Positions 25,338 to 33,188 of a DNA stretch of 64,000 nt are shown here, piece after piece. Origin of the DNA: Clostridiales bacterium (lineage in GTDB: Bacteria > Bacillota > Clostridia > Oscillospirales > Oscillospiraceae); assembly GCA_004556965.1 (NCBI GenBank), contig SFFE01000002.1:310001-374000 (forward strand). Reading direction: 5' to 3'. A model generated the notes under the pieces. It saw only the letters and a program-made list of their open reading frames with translations. It made no database searches and was not told where the DNA came from. The translations under genes were made by a program, and so were the position numbers. How positions within the stretch are numbered: the first letter of the stretch is position 1; each line of letters begins with the position of its first letter.

Positions 25338-26572
25338 GTTGAAAACTCTTTTCGTATGGATTTGGCCACCGTCTCCGGCAGACCCTGCACGGGGACGATC
25401 GCATCCGCCGTGGAACAATAGATGAGATAGCGTTCTTTGTAGCGCTTTTCGAGCGCCGCGCGGTCGAGGGCGAGCGGGCGGTCGTCGGTGGGGACAATGT
25501 CGTCCACCGGCCGGTCGAGGAAGTAGATACGGCCGTTTGCACGCAGGTGCTGGATGTTCTGCGCGCGCAGCACTGCGCCGCCGCCGGTCGCAATGACACA
25601 GCCGGTCTTCTGCGAAAGCTCGGCGACCACGTCCTGCTCCAGCTTGCGGAAGGCCAGTTCCCCGCGCGTTGCAAAGATCACGGAGATCGGCTTGCCCGTC
25701 CGTTCCACGATCAGCGCGTCGGTGTCGTAGAATTCGCGCCCCAGCTCTGCAGCCAGAAGCTGGCCGACGGTGCTTTTGCCGCTGCCGGGCATGCCGGTGA
25801 GCACGATGTTCTCCTTGGAAGCTTTCACCTCACGGAACACCTTGTCCAGCGCATCTGCCGGGAGCTTTTGGTCCAGGAAAATCTCCACCGCCGCGACAGC
25901 CTGACCCACGAGCATGTACAGCCCGCCCTCGGCGGGCACGCCGTAGCCCTGCGCCTGCAGCACGAGCTGGGTGCGCAGCGGGTTATACACCACATCGACC
26001 ACGCCCTCCAGCGAGAGGAACGGCGTCAGGTCGATGGCCTGCGCGTCCGGGTTCGGGAACATCCCGGAGGGGGTCGTGTTGAGGATGATCTGCGCGCCGC
26101 TGTATTCCGCCGCCGCCTGCTCGTAGGTGAGGCTCCCGTCCAGCCCGGAGCGGCTCACGGTGCGTACCTCCGCCGCGCCGAGATGGCGCGCCACGTACTG
26201 CGCTGTGTGCGAGGTGCCGCCGGTGCCGAGAATGAGCACGGTCTTGCCCGTCAGCTCCAGCCCGATCTTTCGGATGAGCGCTGTCATGCCGAGATAGTCC
26301 GTGTTGTACCCGCAGAGCCGCCCGCCGCGGTTGACGATGGTGTTCACCGCGCCGATCTCTTTCGCGCTGTCGCTGATCTCGTCGAGATACGGGATGACGT
26401 CCTGTTTGTAAGGGATGGTCACGTTGATGGCGCGAAATTCTTTGGCACGCATAAAAGCGTCCAGCTCGTCCGGCGCAAGCTCGTGCAGCTCATAGGTGTA
26501 GGAGGCGAGCTTTTCGTGAATTTCCTTGGAAAAGCTGTGGGGCAGATGCTCCCCGATCAATCCATACTGCAT
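25334..26572 (-). CDS. Fused shikimate dehydrogenase - shikimate kinase
   Basis: 412 residues. Residues 1-245 are AroE: INVTIPYKQDVIPYLD with the catalytic lysine (K56), NTDYLGM, the NADP loop LGTGGTSHTAQY and EGGLYMLVGQ. Residues about 252-412 are AroK: Walker A GMPGSGKST (260-268), FYDTDALIVERTG, a GGGAVLR loop and the lid YKERYLIY. One polypeptide therefore catalyses two consecutive steps, dehydroshikimate to shikimate to shikimate-3-phosphate. The reading frame is continuous with no stop or restart signal at the junction, so this is a genuine fusion. Similar fusions are known in some Clostridia. Confidence 0.94.
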   Translation of the reverse strand: MQYGLIGEHLPHSFSKEIHEKLASYTYELHELAPDELDAFMRAKEFRAINVTIPYKQDVIPYLDEISDSAKEIGAVNTIVNRGGRLCGYNTDYLGMTALIRKIGLELTGKTVLILGTGGTSHTAQYVARHLGAAEVRTVSRSGLDGSLTYEQAAAEYSGAQIILNTTPSGMFPNPDAQAIDLTPFLSLEGVVDVVYNPLRTQLVLQAQGYGVPAEGGLYMLVGQAVAAVEIFLDQKLPADALDKVFREVKASKENIVLTGMPGSGKSTVGQLLAAELGREFYDTDALIVERTGKPISVIFATRGELAFRKLEQDVVAELSQKTGCVIATGGGAVLRAQNIQHLRANGRIYFLDRPVDDIVPTDDRPLALDRAALEKRYKERYLIYCSTADAIVPVQGLPETVAKSIRKEFST

Positions 26573-26588
26573 AGAAGGTTCTCCTTAC

Positions 26589-27587
26589 TCAGAGCGCCTG
26601 TTCGAGGCGCTGCCGTAATTGTTCGGGCGTGACGCGCTGCAGCGTCCCGTGCCCGACGGTATCGACGACGACGATGTCCACCGCGCCGCCGGAAAATTTT
26701 TTATCGTGCTGCATGGCGCGCCACACGGCCTCGCGGTCGCGCTGTGTCTGCGTGGGCAGCCCGGCCTTTTCCAGCACCGGAACGAGCCGCGCGCGCACCG
26801 CGTCCGAGCACATCGGCAGCATGCCGAGCGCCACGCACTCGCCGTGAAACAGCCCGCCCGTGCTCTCGATTCCGTGGCCGATCGTGTGGCCGAAGTTCAG
26901 CAGCTTGCGCAGGCCGGACTCTGTCTCGTCCTGCTCCACGATGGACTTTTTGATCCGCAGCGAGCCTTCGATCACCGTGTCAATGTTCTCATAGAGCGGG
27001 TGCGATTCCAGAAATGCGAACAGCTCCGCGTCCGACGTGCAGGCCATTTTGATGGCCTCGGCCAGCCCGTTTGCGATCTGCCGGGGCGGCAGCGTTTCGA
27101 GTACGTCCGGGTCGATGAGCACTTTTTTCGGCTGCCAGAAGGCGCCGATGATGTTTTTCACGTGCTTGAGGTTGATGGCCACTTTACCGCCGATGGAGGA
27201 GTCTACCTGCGACAGGACGGTGGTCGGAATGTTGTAAAAATCCACACCCCGCATAAAACTGGCGGCGACGAAGCCCGCCAGATCGCCTACGACGCCGCCG
27301 CCGACGGCGACGACGCAGTCTGTTCGGTGGAAGTTTTCCTCCAGCATTGTTTCGCAGAGCTGCTGGTAAACCGGAAAGCTCTTGCTGCCCTCTCCGGTCG
27401 GCACTGTGACAATCACGGGCGCGGTGCACTGCCGCGCGACGCGCGCGGCGTACTGCGAGGGCACGCCGGAGTCTGTCACGATCAGTGCCTTGCGGTTCAG
27501 GTCCAACAGCGCTCCCGCCTCGTCCAGACAGCCGCGCTGCAGCACGATGTCATAGCTGCGCGCGCCGAGTTCCATGGGAATCACCAT
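26589..27587 (-). CDS. aroB: 3-dehydroquinate synthase
   Basis: 332 residues, slightly short for the family (about 350-360). Motifs: VVAVGGGVVGDLAGFVAASFMRG (NAD and metal site), IPTTVLSQVDSSIGGKVAINL, GLAEAIKMA, NFGHTIGHGIE and HGECVALGM. The enzyme cyclises DAHP to 3-dehydroquinate using NAD+ and a divalent metal. It sits between pheA and the aroE-aroK fusion with gaps of about 20 and 16 bases. Confidence 0.95.
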   Translation of the reverse strand: MVIPMELGARSYDIVLQRGCLDEAGALLDLNRKALIVTDSGVPSQYAARVARQCTAPVIVTVPTGEGSKSFPVYQQLCETMLEENFHRTDCVVAVGGGVVGDLAGFVAASFMRGVDFYNIPTTVLSQVDSSIGGKVAINLKHVKNIIGAFWQPKKVLIDPDVLETLPPRQIANGLAEAIKMACTSDAELFAFLESHPLYENIDTVIEGSLRIKKSIVEQDETESGLRKLLNFGHTIGHGIESTGGLFHGECVALGMLPMCSDAVRARLVPVLEKAGLPTQTQRDREAVWRAMQHDKKFSGGAVDIVVVDTVGHGTLQRVTPEQLRQRLEQAL

Positions 27588-27607
27588 GTTTGCGTCCTCC
27601 TGTGCGG

Positions 27608-28705
27608 TCAGATTTTACAGTGGCTGGAGTAGGTGCCGGCGACCTTGATGTGGTCGCAGCAGGATTCCAGCTCGCGGAGCATGGCCTGCCCCTTCGCGCC
27701 GTGGATGTCGCCCTCGGCCTCCAGATAGAAGTAGTATTGCCAAAGCAGCTCCTTGACGGGTCGGCTGCGCAGGACGCTCATGTTGTAGCCGTACCGGTTG
27801 CCGAGAATGTCCAGCGCCTTAGCGAGGGAACCGGCCTCGTTACGCGCGGTGAACAGCAGAATAAAGTGGTCGCCCATCCGCTTGCCGAGCGCGGGATTTT
27901 CCGCGCGCGAGAGCACGGCGAAGCGCGTGGTGTTCTGGCCGCTCTCGTTGATGTTCGCCTCCAGCACCTCCAGCCCGTAAAGCTCGGCGGTGTCGATGCT
28001 GGCGATCGCCGCAACGGTGGGGTCGCCCAGTCTGGCGACGTGCTCGGCCGCCATCGCGGTGTTGGCGTATTCCACGGCGGGCCAGCCGTGATCGTGCAGG
28101 TAGCCCTGGCACTGGCCGAGCGCCTGCGGGTGGCTGACCACCTGCCGGATCTGTGCCACATCCGCGCCGGGCAGACCGACGAGATTCTGCGTGATGTCCA
28201 GCTCATACACGCCGTTGACATGCAGCGGGCCGAAGAACATCAGGTCGAGCACCTCGCCGACCTCGCCGTTGTAGCTGTTCTCAATCGGCAGCACGGCGCA
28301 GTCGCACGCGCCGGACGCTACGGCGTCGTATGCGCTGCGGAAGTCCTTGTGCGCCACATACGCGGAGCCGGGGAAGATGCACTTGGCGGAGATGTGCGAA
28401 AATGCGCCCTCCACGCCGCTGTATGCCACGCGCATTCCGCTGCACAGCCGGCGCTGATAGTCCCGCGAAAGCCGGAACACCTCTTTTAAATACTGTACGT
28501 AATATTCGCGGATCGTACCGTCCTGAATATAGGCGGCGTTGCGTTCGAGCAGCGCCTGCTCGCGCGAGGTGTCGAGAATCGGCAGACCGTGCTCCTTTTT
28601 GTGCTCCGCCACGAGCTGCGCGGCCTGCATCCGCAGCTCGAAAAGCTGCGCCATTTTGCGGTCGATCTCCGAGATCTGTGCGCGGGCGGTCTCCAGTTTG
28701 TCCAT
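27608..28705 (-). CDS. pheA: Bifunctional chorismate mutase / prephenate dehydratase
   Basis: 365 residues. Residues 1-88 are an AroQ-class chorismate mutase (RAQISEIDRKMAQLFELRMQ, then DTSREQALLERN). About 92-275 is prephenate dehydratase (VAYSGVEGAFSH, PIENSYNGEV, ESGQNTTRFAVLS with the catalytic TRF). About 280-365 is an ACT domain (NEAGSLAKALDILGNRYGYNM, SRPVKE) that normally binds phenylalanine for feedback inhibition. It makes phenylpyruvate. ATG 28705 starts 21 bases after the aminotransferase gene stop. Confidence 0.95.
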   Translation of the reverse strand: MDKLETARAQISEIDRKMAQLFELRMQAAQLVAEHKKEHGLPILDTSREQALLERNAAYIQDGTIREYYVQYLKEVFRLSRDYQRRLCSGMRVAYSGVEGAFSHISAKCIFPGSAYVAHKDFRSAYDAVASGACDCAVLPIENSYNGEVGEVLDLMFFGPLHVNGVYELDITQNLVGLPGADVAQIRQVVSHPQALGQCQGYLHDHGWPAVEYANTAMAAEHVARLGDPTVAAIASIDTAELYGLEVLEANINESGQNTTRFAVLSRAENPALGKRMGDHFILLFTARNEAGSLAKALDILGNRYGYNMSVLRSRPVKELLWQYYFYLEAEGDIHGAKGQAMLRELESCCDHIKVAGTYSSHCKI

Positions 28706-28726
28706 AAAATTCTCCTGAATCGTGTT

Positions 28727-29917
28727 TTATTTGCCGTAGGCCTTGGCCAGCGCTTCAAACGCGGGCAGGGATTTTTCAATGGTTTCCGTTGCCACACAGT
28801 AGGAAATGCGCACATAGCCGGGATAGCCGAAGCAGTCGCCCGGCACGAAAACAAGCTCAAATTCCTTTGCCTTTTCGCAGAATGCCACTGCATCCGGCTC
28901 CAGCGACTTGACGAAGAGGTAGAACGCGCCGTCCGGCCGCGCCATCTCATAGCCGTACTGCGTCAGCGCGCTGCACAGCAGATCGCGGTTGGTTTTGTAC
29001 ACGGACAGATCCGCGTTCGCATCGAGACAGGCGGGAAGCATGTACTGGAACAGGGAGGTGTTGTTGATGTAGCCGAGGAGACGGCCCGCGCCGCACACGG
29101 CGGCGTACACGTCGCGGTTGTTTTCCACCTGCGGCGGCACGAGAATATAGCCCATGCGCTCTCCGGGGATGGACAGGCACTTGCTGTAGGAATAGCAGAA
29201 AATCGTATTGTCATAATACTTCGGGATAAACGGCACCACCGTGTCCGCGTCGTATACCAGCGCGCGGTACGGCTCGTCGGCGAGGATATAAATCTCGTGG
29301 CCGTATTCCGCCTGCTTGCGGCGCAGCAGCTCCGCCATGGCCTGGATCGTCTCCTCCGACAGAATGGAGCCGGAGGGGTTGTTCGGAGAGTTCACGATGA
29401 CGATCTTGGTTTTCTCCGTGATGGCCGCTTCGAGCTGCGCCATGTCGATCTGAAAGTCCGGTTCGCGGCACTTGAGGATGACGGGCACGCCGCCGTAGGC
29501 CTCGGCATACACGGTGTATTCCGGGAAATAGGGGGCGAAGACGATCACCTCGTCGCCCGGCAGCAAGAGCGCCTTGCACGCGATGGTGAGCGCGCTGGAT
29601 GCGCCGGCGGTCATATAGAGGTCATCCGCGCTGCAATCCACGCCGAACTGCGCACGCAGGTGCTCGACGATGGCCTGCCGCACGGCGTAGACGCCGGGCG
29701 CGGGGGTGTAGGCGTGCAGCTCGACGGACGGCATGGTATCCAGCAGCCGGCGCAGCGTCTGCGCGACGACGTCGGGGGCGGCGACGTTGGGGTTTCCGAT
29801 GCTGAAGTTGAAGACGTTTTCCGCGCCGATTTCGGCGGCACGCGCTGCGGCGTAGCCCGCGATCTCGCGGATGAGGTTGCCCTCCTTGCCGTATCTGAGA
29901 GAATCCTGCGGTAACAT
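28727..29917 (-). CDS. Class I/II aminotransferase of the aromatic operon
   Basis: 396 residues, fold type I PLP enzyme. Visible are FNFSIGNPNVAAPD at the N-terminus, TAGASSALTIACKALLLPGDE, VNSPNNPSGSILS, DEPYRAL and SYSKCLSIPGERMGY with the PLP lysine. As first structural gene of a Phe/Tyr operon it very likely transaminates phenylpyruvate and hydroxyphenylpyruvate (or prephenate); aspartate aminotransferase activity is also possible. ATG 29917 is chosen because GGAGGAG lies just upstream and the extra upstream frame runs through the attenuator hairpin. Confidence 0.88.
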   Translation of the reverse strand: MLPQDSLRYGKEGNLIREIAGYAAARAAEIGAENVFNFSIGNPNVAAPDVVAQTLRRLLDTMPSVELHAYTPAPGVYAVRQAIVEHLRAQFGVDCSADDLYMTAGASSALTIACKALLLPGDEVIVFAPYFPEYTVYAEAYGGVPVILKCREPDFQIDMAQLEAAITEKTKIVIVNSPNNPSGSILSEETIQAMAELLRRKQAEYGHEIYILADEPYRALVYDADTVVPFIPKYYDNTIFCYSYSKCLSIPGERMGYILVPPQVENNRDVYAAVCGAGRLLGYINNTSLFQYMLPACLDANADLSVYKTNRDLLCSALTQYGYEMARPDGAFYLFVKSLEPDAVAFCEKAKEFELVFVPGDCFGYPGYVRISYCVATETIEKSLPAFEALAKAYGK

Positions 29918-29944
29918 GGTTGTCTCCTCCTTATTTTGTCTGCG

Positions 29945-29979
29945 TAAGAAAAGCAGCCTTGCCACCCGGCAAAGCTGCT
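29945..29979 (-). terminator. Attenuator-type terminator in the aromatic operon leader
   Basis: On the minus strand arm AGCAGCTTTGCC (29968-29979), loop GGGT and arm GGCAAGGCTGCT (29952-29963) are followed by TTTTCTT. It lies between the leader peptide stop (30007) and the first structural gene (ATG 29917). Its position 3' to an aromatic-rich leader ORF is that of a ribosome-mediated attenuator. Confidence 0.85.
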
Positions 29980-30006
29980 GATACGTTGCGCAATTGAAGT
30001 TCAGAT

Positions 30007-30144
30007 TCAGGCGGCTTCTGGCCGGCAGGCCGGTTTCATGGAGTTGTGCAGATAAAAGTAGCCATAAAAATAGCCAGCAAAATAGACCGCAAAGAACTTT
30101 GCGGCACGATTCCAGACATTAGAATCGAACATTTTGCGGGCCAT
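30007..30144 (-). CDS. Phe/Tyr-rich leader peptide of the aromatic amino acid operon
   Basis: 45 codons, ATG 30144 to TGA 30007, with AAGGGAG seven bases before the ATG. The peptide starts MARKMFDSNVWNRAAK and continues FFAVYFAGYFYGYFY at residues 17-31, where ten of fifteen codons are Phe or Tyr; overall there are six Phe, five Tyr and one Trp in 45. It lies 39 bases after the predicted transcript start of a consensus promoter and is followed by an intrinsic terminator and the Phe/Tyr biosynthesis operon. Stalling of ribosomes at Phe/Tyr codons when charged tRNA is scarce would favour an antiterminator. A small membrane protein is the alternative reading, but the context argues strongly for attenuation. 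Confidence 0.85.
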   Translation of the reverse strand: MARKMFDSNVWNRAAKFFAVYFAGYFYGYFYLHNSMKPACRPEAA

Positions 30145-30189
30145 GAAAAGACTCCCTTACTGCAGCGTTTGCTGCCTGATACACGTAAC

Positions 30190-30218
30190 AATATAATGCA
30201 TTTTTTGCGGCAAGTCAA
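30190..30218 (-). promoter_or_regulatory. Promoter of the aromatic amino acid operon
   Basis: On the minus strand TTGACT (30213-30218) and TATATT (30190-30195) are 17 bases apart; transcript start near 30183. Confidence 0.85.
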
Positions 30219-30298
30219 TCCCAAGTCGCCGCTTGCGCGCACAATTTAAATGACGAAACTGCGAAATTTTCGTGCTTTTCCACAAAAACGGGCGCCGA

Positions 30299-30835
30299 TT
30301 ACGCAGGAATATGGCGTTTGAGCCGCCCGCGCAGCAGCACGGCCAGCGCGATTTTCACCGCGTCCGGAATCAAAAACGGCACCACACACCAGCCCAGCGC
30401 CGTGGCGAGCGAGATCGCTCCCTTGGTGCGCGCATAGACAACGAGATACCACGCCGTGCCGAACGCATAGCACACGAGCATCCCCAGCACAGCGGAGAGC
30501 AGGAAGACGCCGGTCTTGCTGCCGAAGCGCGCTTCCATGCCCCATTCGATCAGCGCGGTGAGCAGAAAGCCCAGCAGGTAGCCGCCCGTCGTGCCAAGCA
30601 GCGCGCCGATCCCGCCCTGAAATCCGGCAAACACCGGCACGCCGATCGCGCCGAGCAGCAGATAGACCGCGACCGCGACCGTTCCGCGCTTGCCGCCGAG
30701 CAGTCCCAGCGCGGCGAAGATGGCAAATGTCTGTAGAGTGAACGGCACCGTCGCCGGGATGGAAATCCACGCGCACACCGCGATGAGTGCCGCGAACAGC
30801 GCGCACAGCGCCAGATCTTTTGTTTTGAGTTTCAT
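30299..30835 (-). CDS. bioY: Biotin transporter BioY (ECF S component)
   Basis: 178 residues, six predicted helices. Typical BioY segments: ALCALFAALIAVCAWISIPA, VPFTLQTFAIFAALGLLGGKRGT and VPVFAGFQGGIGALLGTTGGYLLGF. It is the biotin-binding membrane subunit of an ECF transporter. Divergently arranged with birA across a BirA operator that overlaps its promoter region, so import should be shut off when biotin is plentiful. ATG 30835; the ribosome site is weak (GAGGCGC). Confidence 0.95.
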   Translation of the reverse strand: MKLKTKDLALCALFAALIAVCAWISIPATVPFTLQTFAIFAALGLLGGKRGTVAVAVYLLLGAIGVPVFAGFQGGIGALLGTTGGYLLGFLLTALIEWGMEARFGSKTGVFLLSAVLGMLVCYAFGTAWYLVVYARTKGAISLATALGWCVVPFLIPDAVKIALAVLLRGRLKRHIPA

Positions 30836-30848
30836 ATTGCGCCTCTGG

Positions 30849-30879
30849 TTGTAAAGTTGAAATTAAAATTACTTTACAA
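30849..30879. promoter_or_regulatory. BirA (biotin repressor) operator
   Basis: Inverted repeat TTGTAAAGT (30849-30857) and ACTTTACAA (30871-30879) with a 13-base centre, matching the arrangement of Firmicute BirA sites (TTGTTAACC-N14/15-GGTTAACAA type). It lies just downstream of the predicted bioY -10 and in the bioY-birA intergenic region. Confidence 0.85.
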
Positions 30880-30882
30880 TGG

Positions 30883-30911
30883 AGCCTATCACAGCACGGC
30901 AGAATTGTCAA
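30883..30911 (-). promoter_or_regulatory. Probable bioY promoter
   Basis: On the minus strand TTGACA (30906-30911) and TAGGCT (30883-30888), 17-base spacer. The -10 is poor but the -35 is perfect; the BirA operator follows immediately. Confidence 0.55.
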
Positions 30912-30928
30912 GAATTATCCCGTGAAAC

Positions 30929-30957
30929 TTTACAATCCGCAAAAAAGCGGGTATACT
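30929..30957 (+). promoter_or_regulatory. birA promoter with overlapping BirA half-site
   Basis: TTTACA (30929-30934) and TATACT (30952-30957), 17-base spacer. The -35 lies inside ACTTTACAA (30927-30935), identical to one arm of the BirA operator, so birA may be autoregulated. Confidence 0.75.
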
Positions 30958-30984
30958 AGAAAAATCGAAGAAGGAGGGAGCGCC

Positions 30985-31971
30985 ATGCTGCGCGATGCGG
31001 TGCTGACCATTTTGAAGGAGCGGGGCGGCTACGTCTCCGGCGCAGAGATCAGCCGGGAGCTGCATGTGACGCGCATGGCCGTGAGCAATGCGGTGCGTGC
31101 GCTGCGCGACGAGGGGTATGAGATCGACGCCGTGACGAACCGGGGCTATCTTCTGCGCGAGAGCGCGGACCGGCTCACGGCGGGGGACGTCTATCCCTAT
31201 TTGCCGCCGGAGCGGCGGGAGCTGGTACGGTGTCTGGAAAGCGTGGACTCTACGAACACGTATTTGAAGCGGGAGGCCATGGCCGGGGCGGCGGACGGGC
31301 TTTGCGCCGTCGCCAACGAGCAGACGGCGGGGCGCGGCCGGTCCGGGCGCTCGTTTGCCTCAGCGCCGGACTGCGGCGTTTATTTCTCCATTCTGATGCG
31401 GCCGGACTGCGCGCCGGCGGACGCGGTCACGCTCACGGCGCATACGGCGGTGGCAGTCTGCCGCGCGCTGGAGGACGCCTGCGGCGTGCGGGCGGGCATC
31501 AAGTGGACGAATGACATCGTCCTCGGCACGCATAAGATCTGCGGGATCCTGACGGAAATGTCCGTGGAAGGGGAGAGCGGCGCGCTGGAGTACGTCGTGG
31601 CCGGCATCGGCGTGAACGCGAACAATGCGCCGGAGGATTTCCCGCCGGAGCTGCGGCAGATCGCAGGCTCGGTTTTTTCCGAGACCGGCGTCCGCGTGGA
31701 CCGCGGGAAGCTGGCCGCCGCGCTCGTGCGCGCCATGGACGAGATGTACGCCGCGTGGCAGCGGGATCACCGCGTGTATCTGGAGGCGTACCGCGCACGC
31801 TGCGTCACCACGGGCAGGGAGGTGCGGCTTTTACGCGACGGCCGGGAGCGGCGCGCCTATGCCGAGGCGGTCACCGATGATTTCGGCCTGCTCGTGCGCT
31901 ATGACGACGGCACGCGCGAGGAGATCACGAGCGGCGAGGTCTCCGTCCGCGGCCTGTTCGGCTATGCTTAA
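30985..31971 (+). CDS. birA: Bifunctional biotin ligase / biotin operon repressor BirA
   Basis: 328 residues. An N-terminal winged helix (about 1-60; GYVSGAEISRELHVTRMAVSNAVRAL) makes it a group II, DNA-binding BirA. The catalytic domain shows GRGRSGRSFAS (biotinyl-AMP loop), GIKWTNDIVLG and GIGVNAN. It biotinylates carboxylases and represses biotin genes through biotinyl-AMP. ATG 30985 follows AGGAGGGAG. The longer frame upstream contains the promoter and is not translated. Confidence 0.95.
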   Translation: MLRDAVLTILKERGGYVSGAEISRELHVTRMAVSNAVRALRDEGYEIDAVTNRGYLLRESADRLTAGDVYPYLPPERRELVRCLESVDSTNTYLKREAMAGAADGLCAVANEQTAGRGRSGRSFASAPDCGVYFSILMRPDCAPADAVTLTAHTAVAVCRALEDACGVRAGIKWTNDIVLGTHKICGILTEMSVEGESGALEYVVAGIGVNANNAPEDFPPELRQIAGSVFSETGVRVDRGKLAAALVRAMDEMYAAWQRDHRVYLEAYRARCVTTGREVRLLRDGRERRAYAEAVTDDFGLLVRYDDGTREEITSGEVSVRGLFGYA

Positions 31972-31985
31972 GGGAGAACATGCAG

Positions 31986-32015
31986 CATCCCCGCCGGTTC
32001 GCTCCGGCGGGGATG
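31986..32015. terminator. Hairpin between birA and the converging LysR gene
   Basis: 12-bp stem with arm CATCCCCGCCGG and a 6-base loop, followed on the plus strand by TATGGTTTT. Likely serves birA. Confidence 0.72.
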
Positions 32016-32022
32016 TATGGTT

Positions 32023-32934
32023 TTATGCATTTTTTTCGACAGCCAGCGGAATGCCGGTCACGTCGGAAATGACGGAGGCCATAACGCGGATCTGCGGGGT
32101 GATGACCTTGTCCCGGTGGTGCACAAGCTGGCGCCTCTGCTCCATATGGCAGTCTGCAACCGGCAGAATCACGACCTTGCCCGCCTCGGCATCGTGGCGC
32201 GCGGTGTAGCGCGGCAGCACGGAGAGGTACGGCTGCTCCTCCAGAAGCTGCATGGTCATGCCGGTGCTGTCCAGCTCCAGAAACGGGTGCACCTCCAGCT
32301 TTTGCCGCGCAAGCTCCGCGTCGAACAACTGGCGGTAGCTGTTGGATTTCGGCATGAGCACGAACTGCTCGTTTACCAACTCGCGGAGCTGCAGTGTTTC
32401 CGCGCTGGCAAGCGGGTGTTTTTTTCCGGCGATGATGACGATATCCTCCGGCACCTCGAAAAGCTTGACGCGCTGCGGGTCGAACTCCATGTCGTCGAGC
32501 GTATAGATCAGATCCAGCTCGTTGTGCAGCAGCATCTCGGCCAGCTCCCGCGTGCCGGCGACGAACAGCTCCGTCTTCACGCGGGGGCAGCGGCGGTGAA
32601 ATTCCGGCAGAATCTGCTGAAAACTGGCCATGAGGATGGACTCGATGGTGCCGATGCGCAGTGTCCCGGTAAGGTCCCGGTCCTCTACGGCGAAGGTCAC
32701 GGCCTTGGTTGCTGCGGTGATGACGTCCCGTGCGTAGGGGATAAACTCCTGCCCGTAATGGGTGATGGTCACGTTTTTGCCGATGCGGTCAAACAGGCGC
32801 ACGCCCAGCTCGTTTTCAAGCTGCTGCACCTGAACGGTGATGGCCGACTGCGAATAGCCGAGCGACTCGGCCGCTTTGGAAAAGCTCTGTAATTGTGCGA
32901 CCTTCAGAAAGGTCGTAAGCACGCGAAGCTCCAT
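32023..32934 (-). CDS. LysR family transcriptional regulator
   Basis: 303 residues. N-terminal helix-turn-helix: LTTFLKVAQLQSFSKAAESLGYSQSAITVQVQQLENELGVRLFDR. The remainder is a periplasmic-binding-protein-like effector domain (TGTLRIGTIESILMASFQQILPEF, ELDLIYTLDD). Target genes are not evident: there is no divergent partner, as the region upstream (32935-33153) has no gene. ATG 32934 follows AAGGAGG. Confidence 0.9.
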   Translation of the reverse strand: MELRVLTTFLKVAQLQSFSKAAESLGYSQSAITVQVQQLENELGVRLFDRIGKNVTITHYGQEFIPYARDVITAATKAVTFAVEDRDLTGTLRIGTIESILMASFQQILPEFHRRCPRVKTELFVAGTRELAEMLLHNELDLIYTLDDMEFDPQRVKLFEVPEDIVIIAGKKHPLASAETLQLRELVNEQFVLMPKSNSYRQLFDAELARQKLEVHPFLELDSTGMTMQLLEEQPYLSVLPRYTARHDAEAGKVVILPVADCHMEQRRQLVHHRDKVITPQIRVMASVISDVTGIPLAVEKNA

Positions 32935-33153
32935 GCATAGTCCTCCTTGATCGGACGCAATGGATCAGAGAACTGGTATGTTGAATCCAATTTATTACGT
33001 CAATCAAATTTTATAATAAGAGAAAAGACGCCGTGCGTCAATCTTTTTTTCAAAACACCGCGATTGTTATTAGTTTGTCAAAAATATTCATAGAATATAT
33101 CAAAGAAATTGATGCAATCAAAAATGTGAAAGACGCCTTTTAAAACTGTGAAT
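32935..33153. other. AT-rich spacer without recognisable features
   Basis: Between the LysR start and the promoter of the stand-alone RNA. It is AT-rich and holds the LysR leader; a weak TTGACG-like hexamer for LysR is present on the minus strand (around 33000) without a good -10. No gene or stable hairpin was seen. Confidence 0.5.
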
Positions 33154-33182
33154 TTTACATTTTCGACAGAATATGCTATCAT
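33154..33182 (+). promoter_or_regulatory. Promoter of a stand-alone non-coding RNA
   Basis: TTTACA (33154-33159) and TATCAT (33177-33182), 17-base spacer. Confidence 0.75.
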
Positions 33183-33188
33183 GCAACC

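Noticed and set aside
29918..30183. T-box leader for the aromatic operon
   Set aside because: No T-box sequence (AGGGUGGNACCGCG-like) or specifier loop arrangement was found; the leader ORF plus terminator explains the region better.
30036..30242. 68-codon minus-strand frame through the aromatic operon leader
   Set aside because: It crosses the promoter and lies in a different frame from the Phe/Tyr-rich leader peptide, which has a good ribosome site.
30922..30984. Longer BirA N-terminus
   Set aside because: The upstream codons overlap the promoter hexamers; AGGAGGGAG directly before ATG 30985 fixes the start.
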